Positions 11,701 through 25,200 of a stretch of DNA of 64,000 bases are shown piece after piece (position 1 is the stretch's first letter; each line of letters opens with the position of its first letter). Origin of the DNA: Siphonodentalium dalli (lineage: Eukaryota; Mollusca; Scaphopoda; Gadilida; Siphonodentaliidae); the NCBI GenBank assembly GCA_032622095.1, contig CP136065.1:66085031-66149030 (forward strand), given 5' to 3'. The notes below the pieces were generated by a model. It had not been told where the DNA came from. It did not search any database and saw only the letters and a program-made list of their open reading frames with translations. Both the position numbers and the translations under genes were made by a program.

Positions 11701-14700
11701 TTCTTCTGCCTTTTTACATGTACAATCGTGGCTCACTAGATACTTTAAGTACTGCCTCAACTTCTTGTCGTCTGTCAGCATTTGGTTGAAACTTTTCAAA
11801 CTTTCAGCAGCTTTACAAGAGTCTGGTAAATGCCCTAAAAATAACAAATTTGTCTAATTCTCTGAACATTTCGGCAGAGAATATCAAAACATACATACGG
11901 TAGTGATTTTCAATCGACTTCAAAATTTTGAAAGAAAACTCATTTTGTGAGTAAGGCCAGGCCCATTGAAATAAAATGTCTGTTGTTCTCAGGCATTATA
12001 TCAATTTTTGGATGAGAGAAGGAGGCTTTTTGTTTTGATATTTTTTTTCTCAAAATCTGGAAAATATACTCCAGAAATTTAAATAAATCCAATAATTCTA
12101 ATAGAAAATATTGAAAAAAGTGCCTGACAAGGCTTTTTAAAAGAACATTTCAGTGACGAGGGAGGTGCCTGAGAACACGGAATTTATTTTTATGTGGCCT
12201 AATAATAATTTATCATACTTTAAAGCATTCATTTCTGCAGCCATGTTCAAAAAGTTTATCCACCCTCCTCTGAGGGTTTTAGCTATTGGGCAGCAAGTCC
12301 TGTTGGGTCCCTTTTCCCTCCCCAATATTCCCCTACCCGATCCACAGATTAATGTCTACATCACCTGTGTATCTACCACTAAATTAAACCAACATGGAGT
12401 GATAAATAAAGAATAATGTCTACATCACCTGTGTATCTACCACTAAATTAAACCAACATGGAGTGATAAATAAAGAATAATGTCTACATCACCTGTGTAT
12501 CTACCACTAAATTAAACCAACATGGAGTGATAAATAAAGATTAATGTCTACATCACCTGTGTATCTACCACTAAATTAAACCAACATGGAGTGATAAATA
12601 AAGATTAATGTCTACATCACCTGTGTATCTACCACTAAATTAAACCAACATGGAGTGATAAATAAAGATTATTTTATTTGCTCACTAACGCTGATCACCA
12701 GTGGACCATTTTGCTTTTAAGGGCATCAACAAATATTGGCTTATTCTGAAAGCTATCAAAGCAGATATCGCTAAAAGCCACATTGTTGATTATGGCTGGT
12801 TACATCAAGATTACATTCACAAATAACTCACTGTTCTGACTGATTATGATTATGTAACCAAGGTCCACTATAAAAGTCACTGCTGGTTGATCAGGAATAT
12901 TTCATGGTATAACATGCTGTAATGAATTTAGTGAAGTGGGACATAGAAATAAATTGCTGTTACATAAGCAATGTCTTTAACCCATTCACGATGGGAGCTG
13001 CGCTGGTGCTGCATTACAGATCCTGTGCCAGTGCATTCTCTTATATATGCGAGTCTCCATACGGAGCCTCCCATATATAAGAGATGCTTACAAAGTCAAG
13101 ACAAATATTGTTTGGCCAATGTATTCGCTTATATATGCAAGGCTCCCTATGGGATTAATTCAAAAGAAACAGATAAACCAATTGGAAAGCAATAAGAAAA
13201 GTCACTGAGTAAGACCATTTCTATCTTGTGTTTTTTTGAGTTAGTGAAAACTTACGATGAATTCCAGCTAATTTTGGACCAGTCAGAACTTTTTGACCTT
13301 GAATATTAACTTATGGTGATTTCCATTTAATTTCGGAGTAGTCGGAACTTTTTGACCCTGAAGATTAACTTACAATGATTTCCAGTTAATTTCGGAGCAG
13401 TCGGAACTTGTTGTCCATAAAGATTAACTTATGATGATTTCCAGTTAATTTCGTAGCAGTCAGAACTTGTTGTTTGTGAAGATTAACTTACGATGATTTC
13501 CAGTTAATTTCAAACCAGTTGGAATTTATGGCCGTAAAGATTAACTTACGATGAATTCCAGCTAATTTTGGAGCAGTCGGAACTTTTTGTCCCTGAAGAT
13601 TCTTCTCATGGGCATCAACCAACTGGGCAACCAAATTTCGAACACTGGAATAGAATTGTACATATAGTTATAGACCAAGTCTAAGAATGCGTTTTGTGAG
13701 ACATCAGACTCGAACAAAATGTGACTGTTTAGGTTCTGTGAATTATGTAGATTGCTTCTCAATCTGACACTCAGCCGATAGCCAATGCTATTAACAGAGC
13801 TGGATGTATCATTGATCGAGATTAAAGGGGGACTGTACACTAAATTTGGCCATTTATAGGGCCATCTCCTTTTATAGTCCAACAGAGTATATGCCAGAAA
13901 TGAATGAATTTGAGGCATGGATTAGTGAAAAATACGATCATGTGCTCTACAAACGATACAAACAACATGGTAATTATAATGAAAATGAGTATATGCCTCG
14001 AGTCTCATATATGACTTGAGTCATATATACATAGAGAATCCATGGCTCAAATTCATTCATTTATTGCAAATATTTTGTTGAGTATAAATGGAGATAAAAT
14101 GGCCGGATTAGTGTACAGTCCCCTGACATCACTATCCATTAGTTCAATGATAATATTTAAAGTGACTTACTTGTTTCTGTGTTTCAACATCTCATTAAAT
14201 GCCCTGAAAAAACAAGATGATTTTGAGGTTAAAGAAGAATATGACTTGGAGGTTAAAAAAAAATATGACTTGGAGGTCAAAAAAGAATGTGACTTAGAGG
14301 TAAAAAAATAATGTGGTAAAACAAAGGTATGAGAAAAACGAGAGGCCGATCATGATCGGCAGATGTATAACCCATACCTTGGCGACAGCAATGAGCTATT
14401 TTCATAAATACTTACACCATCCTTTTCATGAGTGCAAAACTTTCAACAATTCACACCTTACTATTAAGTTCACAAGTGGAATCACACTTACTGGGCACCT
14501 TGCTCACATTAACACAATGTTAACGCAGATATGGCTTTGATTTCAACCTATTAGTGACTCCAACACAGATATATCTTATAGAGTGATAAAGCTAATTAAC
14601 CTCAATCCATAGTCGGAGAGAAGCACCATAGCTGTTAAATATAAAATAGTTAAGAAATTAAGTAGATAAACATCATAGCAACTCAATTTATCTGTTTATT

Positions 14701-17700
14701 ACATTGGAACATGAGACATAACATATTGTGTGTTTTTTTTATTATCATTGCTATTTTTTTGTTTATTATGTTTTGTGTCCGCTGCATATTAAAAATTCCT
14801 AGCAACCTATTAATATTTCACCACTAACAAGAGCTACGCTGGGCGTGCAATATACGCCCTCTCTTGGGTCGGCGGAAACTGGTAAAAAAGGGGCATAACT
14901 CTGGTAAAAATTGGCGGACGGAACTCAAATTTGAACTTGACCTGTGTTTTGGTGGGAGAAAGTAATATACCAAATTATCATTGAATCCGATAAGCTCTAG
15001 TAAAGTTATCATCCGGACAACAAATTTCAGGGATTTTCTAAGTCAAATTATGTCAAATAAGGGGCATAACTCCGGTGAAAATTGGCGGACGGAACCCAAA
15101 TTCGAACTTGAGCTGTCTTTTCTCCTAATAAACCCACATACCAAATTTGATTGAAATCGGTTCACTCTAACTAAAGTTATCATCCGGAAAACAAATTTCA
15201 GGGATTTTCTAAGTCAAATTACGTCAAAAAAGGGGCCATAACTCTCGCAAAAATTATCGGATTAAAACGAAAATCGGACTTGAGCTGTATTTTGATATAT
15301 GTAATCCACAAAAAAACAGGTTTTGCGTATAAACATTCCAAAATCGAGTTATCATCCGGAAACCAAAAAACATAAGAAAAACTGAATTTTCTGAGTCGAA
15401 AAAGGGGCATAACTCTGCCAAAAATGGTCGGACAGAACCCAAGTTCAAACTTGACCTGTGTTTTGGTGAAAGAAAGTAATATACCAAATTTGGATTCATT
15501 CCGATAAACTATACTAAAGTTATCATCTGGACAACAAATTTCAAGGATTTTCTAAGTCAAAAAACGTTAAATAAGGGGCATAACTCCGGTGAAAATTGGC
15601 GGGCGGAACCCAAATTCGAACTTGAACTTACTTTTCGGCTAATAAACCCACATACCAAATTTTACTAATTTTGGTTCACTCTAACTAAAGTTATCATCCG
15701 GACAACAGGTTAACGGACGCCCGGACGGACAGACCAATACTATAATACGGCCTTTTTTTCAAAAGGGCGTATAAAAAGTACAAAAACAATCAATACCTAA
15801 ATAACTACACAAATGAGGGATGTATAGACCTGGATATAAAATATGATTGCTAATGATTGGATATAGAGGTTAATTTTCTTCTAAGCTGATCATTGGAAAG
15901 ATACAAGGTTTGGAAACAGTTTAAATATAAATAAAGTTATGGTTAATATTTTAAAAACCATTCGATCGATACCAAAATCTATACAGGTGAATAATGTGTC
16001 ATGATTATCACAGAAGTGATTATTTATAGAGTGATCATGCGAAAAATATTTAGCTATCACATTGTGTCAACAGAATTGGTGAAGGATGTTAATATATTTA
16101 AGCAAATAAACCAAATGACCCTCACTATGCAGGTTAGGGGTGTGTTATCATAAACTGTGCCAGAACTATAAACATAATCAATGGAAATATTTGAGTTATC
16201 AAATCGGATAGTATGGGGTTAATCTTACCCAAACTAATGAACTGATAAACACAGAGTAGTCAACAAAAAGCATGTCATTGGATTTAGAAACCCATACAAT
16301 AAGTCAGTCTCAAGAAACCCAGCACTGTTAATATTATCCTGCAGCCCAAATGCAATTGAGGGAATAATTTCAAAATAAGACATGTCCTCTAATGATGAAT
16401 GTTCAATTGGTCATTTATTAAAACACTGACTGAACCTGGCTCAAAGTGAAAGTGATAATTTAATATCTGTCTATCGGATAATATGTGTCCATTGAATGGG
16501 TTAATTTTAATCCCAAATCCATGCAAGTTAAAAGTGAATCACCATCAACATGGACATAGAATAGGAAAATGATCAAATAAAAAACATCAGAAGACCATAT
16601 GATGTGTGTAGAGGGTTAATCATTTTCAATGACATCATATGATGGAACTAAGGAATGTGTGGATTAATTTTTTTCTAAGATATGACAACAGTGTCTCTGT
16701 AAACAACTAATGCCATGAACTGGTTTCAACACAGAGAACAGAACTGGAATAAAGAGTCATCAATCAGTTTGACAGATGATAAACAAGTCTGCAGCCACCA
16801 GTAGTACTATCAGGTGTCCAAAGCAATAAATTGTCTCATTCCAATAACACAGATGTGTGTTGTGTCTTGTTCTCTTCAAATTTAATAGTGCATAGAAAAC
16901 AGGTTTGATTATAAAGGGCCATAACTCTGATAAAATATATTGGATCAAACCCATATTCGAACTTGATCGGTATTTAGGGGTCAGAAATTCATATACCAAA
17001 TTTGGTGTCGATCAGATGAAAAATGTTTGAGTCATCCTGGCTTGGATGAATTCTATTTAAAAACAAGAGTGGAAAGGGTTAACTAAACAATACCAAAATC
17101 CATACAGATGAAGAACATGCTGAGAAAGACCTAGGTAAGAAATATGAGGCAGATCAGAAGAAAATTGTTTGACTTAGATGCATCAGATAGCATTTGTGTG
17201 CAGGGTTAATTATTTTCTAAACCGATCAACCAATCGATACCAAAAACTATACAGGTGAGCCATGTGTCATCATAAACCTGCATATAAAATATGAACACAA
17301 TGGGTAAAAAAATACATGAGTTATGGCATCGGATAGAACATGACCAGGTATGGATTGAAAGTGTTAATCATTACTAAACCGATCAACCGATCGATACCAA
17401 AAACTATACAGGTGAGGGCTGTGTCGTTGTAAACATGCACATGAAATTTGAACATGATCCGATAAAAAATACTCGAGTAATCGAATCGGATAGCAAGTGT
17501 CTACAGACAGACGGACGGCTCGACAGACGGACGACGGATGGTTGATCCGGACGTCGGCATTATGTGTACCATACATGGTATGGGTACACATAAAAAGAGC
17601 ATCGCTAAGGCATGGCGTAATGGTAATTTCAACAAAGGGCCATAACTCTGGTGATATTGGCAAGCGGAAACCAAATTTGAATTTGACTTGTCTTTTGGGC

Positions 17701-20700
17701 TAGCAAACTCACATACCAAATTTCATTCCATTCAGTTCAGACTTACTAAAGTTATCATCCGGAAATGAAAATTGAGTGCAAATTCCAACAAAAAGGGCCG
17801 TAACTCTGGTGAAAATTAGTGAGCAGAACCCGAATTAGAACCTGTATTTTGTGCTGGTAAACCCATGTACAAAATTTCATTCCATTCAGTTCAGACTTAC
17901 TAAAGTTATTACCTGGAAGTGAAAAAAGCGAATGGACAGACAGACGGACGGACGGACCAATAACATGTTCTGTTTTTTGTTTTAAATGGGTGGGCGGGAT
18001 AAAGACTGAACACAAAAATCGAGTAAGAAATACACATTAAAAATCTAACTTTCTTAAAGGCCCACTTAATTTTCAAAGCCCAAATCACATATACACAATT
18101 CCATATTAAATTTCCATTTAAAAGAGGAAGCTCAAAAACATTGTATTATCAAATTATCCAGTCGAATAAACTGTTAACATGTTGTTTTTGTCAAGGTACC
18201 AAGTCCCAGTGACCAGCCTAGAGAATTCAAATTGGGAGAAGTGAGATTATTAGGGAGAAGTGGACTGTAATCGGGGAAAAGTCATAAAGGCTGAAAATCA
18301 TTTTTTTCTCTAACAGTATTATGCGATACAAGAAATAATTTATAATACCATTATAATCAATAAGTACACCATGAGTAATATACTACAAATGTGATGTTTT
18401 TAAATATGCAAATTGGTATATGAGAGAGAAGCCACTTCTCCCTCGGTCATTTTAGGGTGAATATGACTCCCATGTCGCCCTCTAGGCTGGTCCCAGGTAC
18501 CGACAAGTGTCGGTCCACAAACCCTAACTATCTGTCCTTAGAACAATTGCTGTGCCAACTCACTTGATGGCGTAATCGTCGAGTGTGGAGTACAACATAT
18601 ACAGTCTCTTCATCCTTTCGTTAACATTCAGTGTGTAAGGTACAAGGCAGATGTTATAAATCCGCTCCACCAACAACCTGAAAATATTAATATTTATCTA
18701 TTGACTAATATGCTATATTCAATTTGATTGGTCGATAGCTACACAAGATAAACCCGTATTGTGTGGTCAACATCGAATCCCATGATATTTCTGGGAACCA
18801 CAGAGAAATTTTTCCGTATCGTGTAGCTGCCTCGATTCCGGAATATCATATCGCTTACGTCACAAGGCGGAAGTAAACCCCAGGATATTTCAGGGAACCA
18901 CACAGAAATTTTTATGTTACGTATTGTGTATTTGTCAAACAAAATTGAGAAATGACTTCAGTTTCAATTTGAGACAAGAGTGTGATATCAGTATTTGTTA
19001 ATACTTGTGACTCGGCTTCGGGTAGGTAAAAACACTTATTACGTGAACAGACACGGGGTAACTAAATTAATAATATCAGATAATTCACTCAGCTTACAAT
19101 TGACTCAGTTTGGCCCAAACAATTTTTTTTTGTCAATTGTAATCCTCCTTCAAAACGAAAGAATAAAAAAAATGTCGCTATTTGTTTATGCCATTTTGTT
19201 GAGAATACAGAGCCGAGCATATGGGGAAAGTTTGGTCGAAGTCGCATCTGGTGAGGATGTCAAAAAATAGTCAAATTGTCTATTTTTGATCCGATGACAA
19301 CCTGATAATTATAACGAAAACGTATAAATGACTCGAGCCATAAACTCATTTTCATTATCATTAATATGTTGTTGCATCGTTCATAGAGCACATGAGTGTA
19401 TTTTGCACTAATCCATGGCTCAAATTCATTCATTTGTTGCATATATTCTGTTGAGTATAAAAGGAGGTGGTCCCATAAATGGCCGGATTTAGTGTACAGT
19501 TCCCCTTTAATCGCAATATATAAGAATTATACAAGCGGAGAATTGCACATGTGATGATATTTTCTCTCATAATAATGTAGGCATGTAACACGGTTGCGAT
19601 CGACTTTGAGGACCAACACTATGCACCGATGACTACCGGATTCGATTTGAGATTCAATTTAACATCGGATCCTGATTCGATATCGGAATTTGATTATGCG
19701 AAAAGTACCGATTTACAGTACCTTAAATGACATCTCCTTATTTGAAACCCATGACTGTTCTTGATGCATCTTAGTTAAGAGGCCATTAATTATTTCCAAC
19801 ATCATGATACATCTGGCCTGAAAATATGGTGCCAGACATTTGCAGAATGAGGTCCCCAGAAGGTGAATTTATCGACGATACATCCGCACAATGGGCTAGC
19901 ATCACTAAATTCACCTTCTGGGGACCTCATTCTACTTAGGCCTCATCTTCTTAGGAAAGTATCTTTATTATCATATTAACAAGTTATTTTTAGTTTCTTT
20001 AGAAACTACTTCATCTTTTTTTTGGTTTAGTTTCTCTATATCCCCAAATTGGCAGATGACACAATGCATAATCGAGGTGCCCAATGGGTGCACTTCACCA
20101 TCTTCACTATCTGGGAACTTAAATCTGTGTCTAGGTCTCCCATAGCAGACGAGGCCATGCAGAATGAGGTCCCCAGAGGATGAATTTGGTTATGCTAGCC
20201 CACTGTGCAGGGTAACATCACTAAATTCACCCTCTGGGAACCTCATTCTCAAATGTCCGGCACCATATTTTCAGGCTTGTGATAAATACCTGTCCTCTAC
20301 AGTATGCTGGTAGTAAGCGTGGAACACTTTGTCCTTGACCCAATGTATCCGTTTAGCGAGCGTCTCGTTTCCCAAAGCCATTATCGACTTGTAGAGAAGT
20401 CCTAAGCCCAACAATGCTTCTCTTCTAATCTTAAACTGTAAATTCAAATAAAAGCGTTTTATTATATTTTAACCAACTTTTTATGTCAAAATATAAATCA
20501 TATCCCCAGAAGACCTGACATGTTATCCTAATCTCAAGATGCTATCCTATTCTCAACACTGAATCATGTCAAGTTTTGCTCTCATTGTTCTGGAGAAGAA
20601 TTGTTGACGGACGGATGGATGGATGGAAGGACAGTACGATGGATGAGGAGTGATGACTATAACTCCACTCGAGACTTTTTCTCAGGTGAGCTAAAAAGTG

Positions 20701-22259
20701 GTATGGAATAATGCTGAGCTGTTTGACAGAAGAATCAGACAATAATTATAAATTATGGAATTGTGTGTATTCTGAGTAGACGTAGGCTGTTAATATCAGC
20801 AACTGATCAAATAATAGTTCCAATTGCAGCCTGGTAAATATCCTCTCCGTGTTTATCTAATTTCAAAATATGACAACTCTAGTTGAATTGGAGCTTAACT
20901 CTTATTCCAACGTATCGTCTTTTGTTGTAGCGTCCATATCGTCTTTTGACATCTTTTGTTGTAGCGTCCGTATCGTCTTTTGACATCTTTTGTTGTAGCG
21001 TCTGTATCGTCTTTTGTTGTAGCGTCCATATCGTCTTTTGACATCTTTTGTTGTAGCGTCCATATCGCCTTTTGACGTCTTTAATATTTGCATTTTCAAC
21101 ACTCGGATTTGAGACACGAATAAAGAGGAATAATGACGATTTACATTGATTGTGTTTGTTCTGCTGATGGTTAAAATAATGAAGGGCACATAATAAACCC
21201 TTTCTTCCATTGCTGGGATTAAGATTTGCAAAATGTTGACTTAGAATACTGCCGACAAAATGTAAACAAATGAAATTGAAACACGTGGTCGCGATGAAGA
21301 ATTTTTTTGTTGTCAGAGACTCTTCCTTGTCGATTGCGTTATGCGTGGCTGCGAGGGTAATCTATGTCACATAATGTCAACTTGAAATTGATATTTATAT
21401 TGGATTATGAATTATTTCTTAGGTGGTGATTTTATATTTTCAAATAGTGCAATATAAACTTGTTTCCCAGTCCTAATTAAAACGGCCACAGCGAAGCAAA
21501 ATCTCAGCGTAACGGTTGCGGAACTGGCCCCTGGGATGTTTTTCCTGTCGAGTTCCATTATGATTGTCACTTCAGTCGTAAAAAAATATGTTTATAATAA
21601 AAATTTTTAATCAACTAAAAGTACATGACAATGAAGGCACTTATTTACATCTTGCATCCTATATATTACAAAATGTTGACATAAAGTATGTACTCAAGTC
21701 ACATATTGGCTGACAAAATGTAAACAAACGAAACAGAAACACGTGGTTGTGTACTTTCGACGAAGACGGAATTTGTTTCAGTATTTAATTTAGGTGAAAC
21801 TCTCCACAAACCAAATGTAATGAAACATATTCACTAAGTGTCACAATTGTTGTTTAATTTGTGAATTTGATAACTCGAACATTGCAATGCCAAATTGATG
21901 ACTCACAGTGGATCTTTTTGCTTTTATTGCACAAATTTACTTTGCGAAATCAGGTTATCATTATGTCGGAGCATTGGAATATTATATCCGGTTGTAATTT
22001 AACTACGGACGAGCGCCCCGTTGTGTTGTGATATCGGCGGGATTCTGAACGCATAATTAACAAGACAGTCAAAGACTGTGGGGATCGCTCACCAGACTGA
22101 AAGACTGCAAAGACTGGAATCTGGAGACCATAACAGTCAGAACTTTTCATAATCAATTTAAAAGAAGTAGATCTAAACAGGATATGTGGCTAGAGAGGCT
22201 TCAATGTATGTAGATCGGTGAATATCTACCCTGAAATTACCAACTGTACACTACTGATC

Positions 22260-22298
<39 letters not shown>

Positions 22299-25200
22299 TT
22301 CCTCCAGCTCAACAAGTACCGTCCTGACCAGGCTCCAGACTACCAAGTCTTAGGTTGGAATTTCACAACCGACATATCAAACTTTCTCAATTGTTGGAAA
22401 TATCCAATCTCACAAGCACCTTTTTATAAAACTTACCTTTTTATCAAGTGTCCTTTCTTTGAGGAAACCTAGTAATTCCTGGGGACAATTATCAAAATCT
22501 TTCTTCGCTACGTTGAGGATTGTATTAACGACCTCCATTCTAACTGTTTCTTCTGGATCATGCTGTCTAACCTTTAGTTGTTCTGCAAATGAGGAAAGAA
22601 TTTAACCCTTTACCCAACAGGACGGCCCTGTGCCAATGCATTCTCTTATATATGCGAGTCGACCATAGGTCGCCTCGCATATATAAGAGAATGCATTGGC
22701 CTAACAATTATTTACAATTTTAATAATTTTTTCTTGTATTCTTTAACAATTTTATAATTTCACCCATACAGAGCCCCAGACAAACATGAGCAGACGAGAC
22801 TCTTCTATATGCTTCTATATATGTGTGGGGCTCCCTGCAGGGTAATGGATGTTTTTTATTTTATGTCCTAAAAATTGTAAGAAACATTAATTTAAAAAAA
22901 ATTGTTAGGCCAATGCATTCTCTTATATATGCGAGGCGACCTATGGTCGACTCGCATATATAAGAGAATGCATTGGCACAGGGTATTTTCGGCTGTTGAA
23001 GCTTTATTTGGGCGTTTTTGGCCGTTTTGTTGGGTAAAGGGTTAAAGGGGTACTGTACTCTAAATCTGGCCATTTATCGGACCATCTCCTGATAAATTCA
23101 ACAGAATATATGCAACAAATGAATGAATTTTGCAATTATTTTAACACCAGACTAGAGGTGTGACTGTCCCAATGGGAATAAGGATACCACGTGTTTTTAA
23201 AACAGTAAGATGTTTCACATGTCAGTAAACATTTAGTTAAAATAATATAATAACATATTCCCATTGCAGGTGCACAACCCTAACCCCTAAACCTAATCCT
23301 AAACCTATTGACCAAAAAATGTAGGAATAAAAGCTCGGACATTATTATGCATGTTGCGAAAATGGGGAATAACTCCAGAAAAAAAACAGACAGACAAGTG
23401 CACAGGTTCCCATGGTACTATATATCTGTGCCAAGTTTAAAAAAGATGGACCTAAAAATGTAGGAATAAAAGGTCGGACAAAATTATAATGCTGCGAAAA
23501 TTTTCAAAGTAAAAAAAGGAGGATAACTCCACCCAAAAGTCTGACAGATGTCATAATTGCAGGTGCACAGATTCCCATGGTGGTTGATGTCTGTGCCAAA
23601 TGATAAAAAAAATGACTGAGAAACACTCCGACAAATTTGTGTCCATGGACGACGGACAGACAAGCTGATTCCAGTATACCGCCTCCCCCCACAACTTTGT
23701 TGCGAGGGTATAATAATACATATTTAACTTTGGAAGCTACAGGGTAAACAGTGTGAGTAACCCTTTCTTTACTAAATACACATTAACTAGCCTGGAAATC
23801 ACTCAAAGTTTGGTGCTGGACAAAATAACAGACACCAATTGTTTTGGCCAGTGGGCCTATCAAATATTTTTTTTTGAGTATTTGCTACATTGTATTAGTT
23901 ATGGACAATTCAGACATTTAATAAAATAAAATTATGCATTCTGTGCAGGACTGCAGATTTCATAATTATGTGTAACCTAATTTTTATTCGCCTGGTTTGT
24001 GCTTAGGTAACCCATAGGTTAGCAGAAGAGTTACACAAACTGTTATAATCAGTACAAACTGGTATGATTTAATAACTACAGATGGGCAATTCATTGAATT
24101 AATCATTTTGAATGTTTCATTTTGGGACTTGATTGAGCAATAATTATGGTGAGAATCAGTTATCGCGAGACCTAGTACATAAAACTTTGGTGGCATTTTC
24201 ATTTAAGGTAACCTCAAGGCGAACTGAACAGTCGTTTAAACTCAAATTTGCAGGCCTGTGTGTGGAACACTGCACTGGGCCTTTCAGGGTGGTTCAGGTG
24301 GGCCTAACAAATATTACTGCTCTGTGTGGACACTGCCTGGGTCTGACGGCATTGTTCAGTTGGGCCCAACGAATATTATTGCTGTGTGGAACACTCTATG
24401 GAGCCTGATGGGGGAGTTCAGGTGGGTCTGAATATTGCGGGTGATCAGGTGGGCCTAACAAATATTATTGCTCAGAGTGTAACACTCCACTGGGCCTCAT
24501 AAAACAATATCAAATTATCAATATTATTGTATATGGATAAGATTTGAAAACATATCTGTAAAAATTTACCCCGATAAAAAAAACTTATATCATGATAGGT
24601 ACCTGTTACATCCTTAACAAGTTCTGGATGGTTTTTGATGAAATGCTGTGACGCCTGCACACATATTGTCCTCACAGATATACTGATATCATTAAACCTG
24701 AAACAAATAATATCAACATGAATAATATTTACAAGTTTGCTGATCAAACAAGAGTTTGTTAAATTTGCCAAAAATGTTGCTGTGATATGTGAATGTTTTG
24801 GAAATTGACTGGTTTGGGTAAATCTCTGTAGCCCTGATAACTAGAGGTGGGACTGTCGCAATGGGACAAAGGATACCCCCGCAGTACAATTGGGCTACAT
24901 TAATAAGGGTAGCCATATTTTAAAAAAGAAAATTTAAATTTATGTGCCAAGTTTAAAAAAAAATTACTAGAAAATGTAGGAATACAAGCTTGAACAAAAT
25001 TATGTATGTTGCGAAAAAAAATCTAAGTAAAAATAGTCAGATGGACCTCATAATCACCGGTGCACAGGTTCCCATAGTTCTAAATATCTGTACCATGGCT
25101 AAACAAAATTGACTGAAAAATGTAGGAATACGAGCTCGGTCAAGGTTGTGTCTAGTGCTGGGACGGTTGGGGTTTTTTCCTAACCGGTTAACCACAGGCA

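Noticed and set aside
13562-13918. 118-codon minus-strand ORF
   Set aside because: Overlaps PDS5 exon 14 in a different frame and runs into a MITE.
20902-21231. 109-codon minus-strand ORF with repeated DMDATTKD
   Set aside because: Simply the 39-bp minisatellite translated in frame.
22218-22472. 84-codon ORF with a proline run
   Set aside because: The proline run is the poly-C tract; the rest is antisense to PDS5 exon 10.
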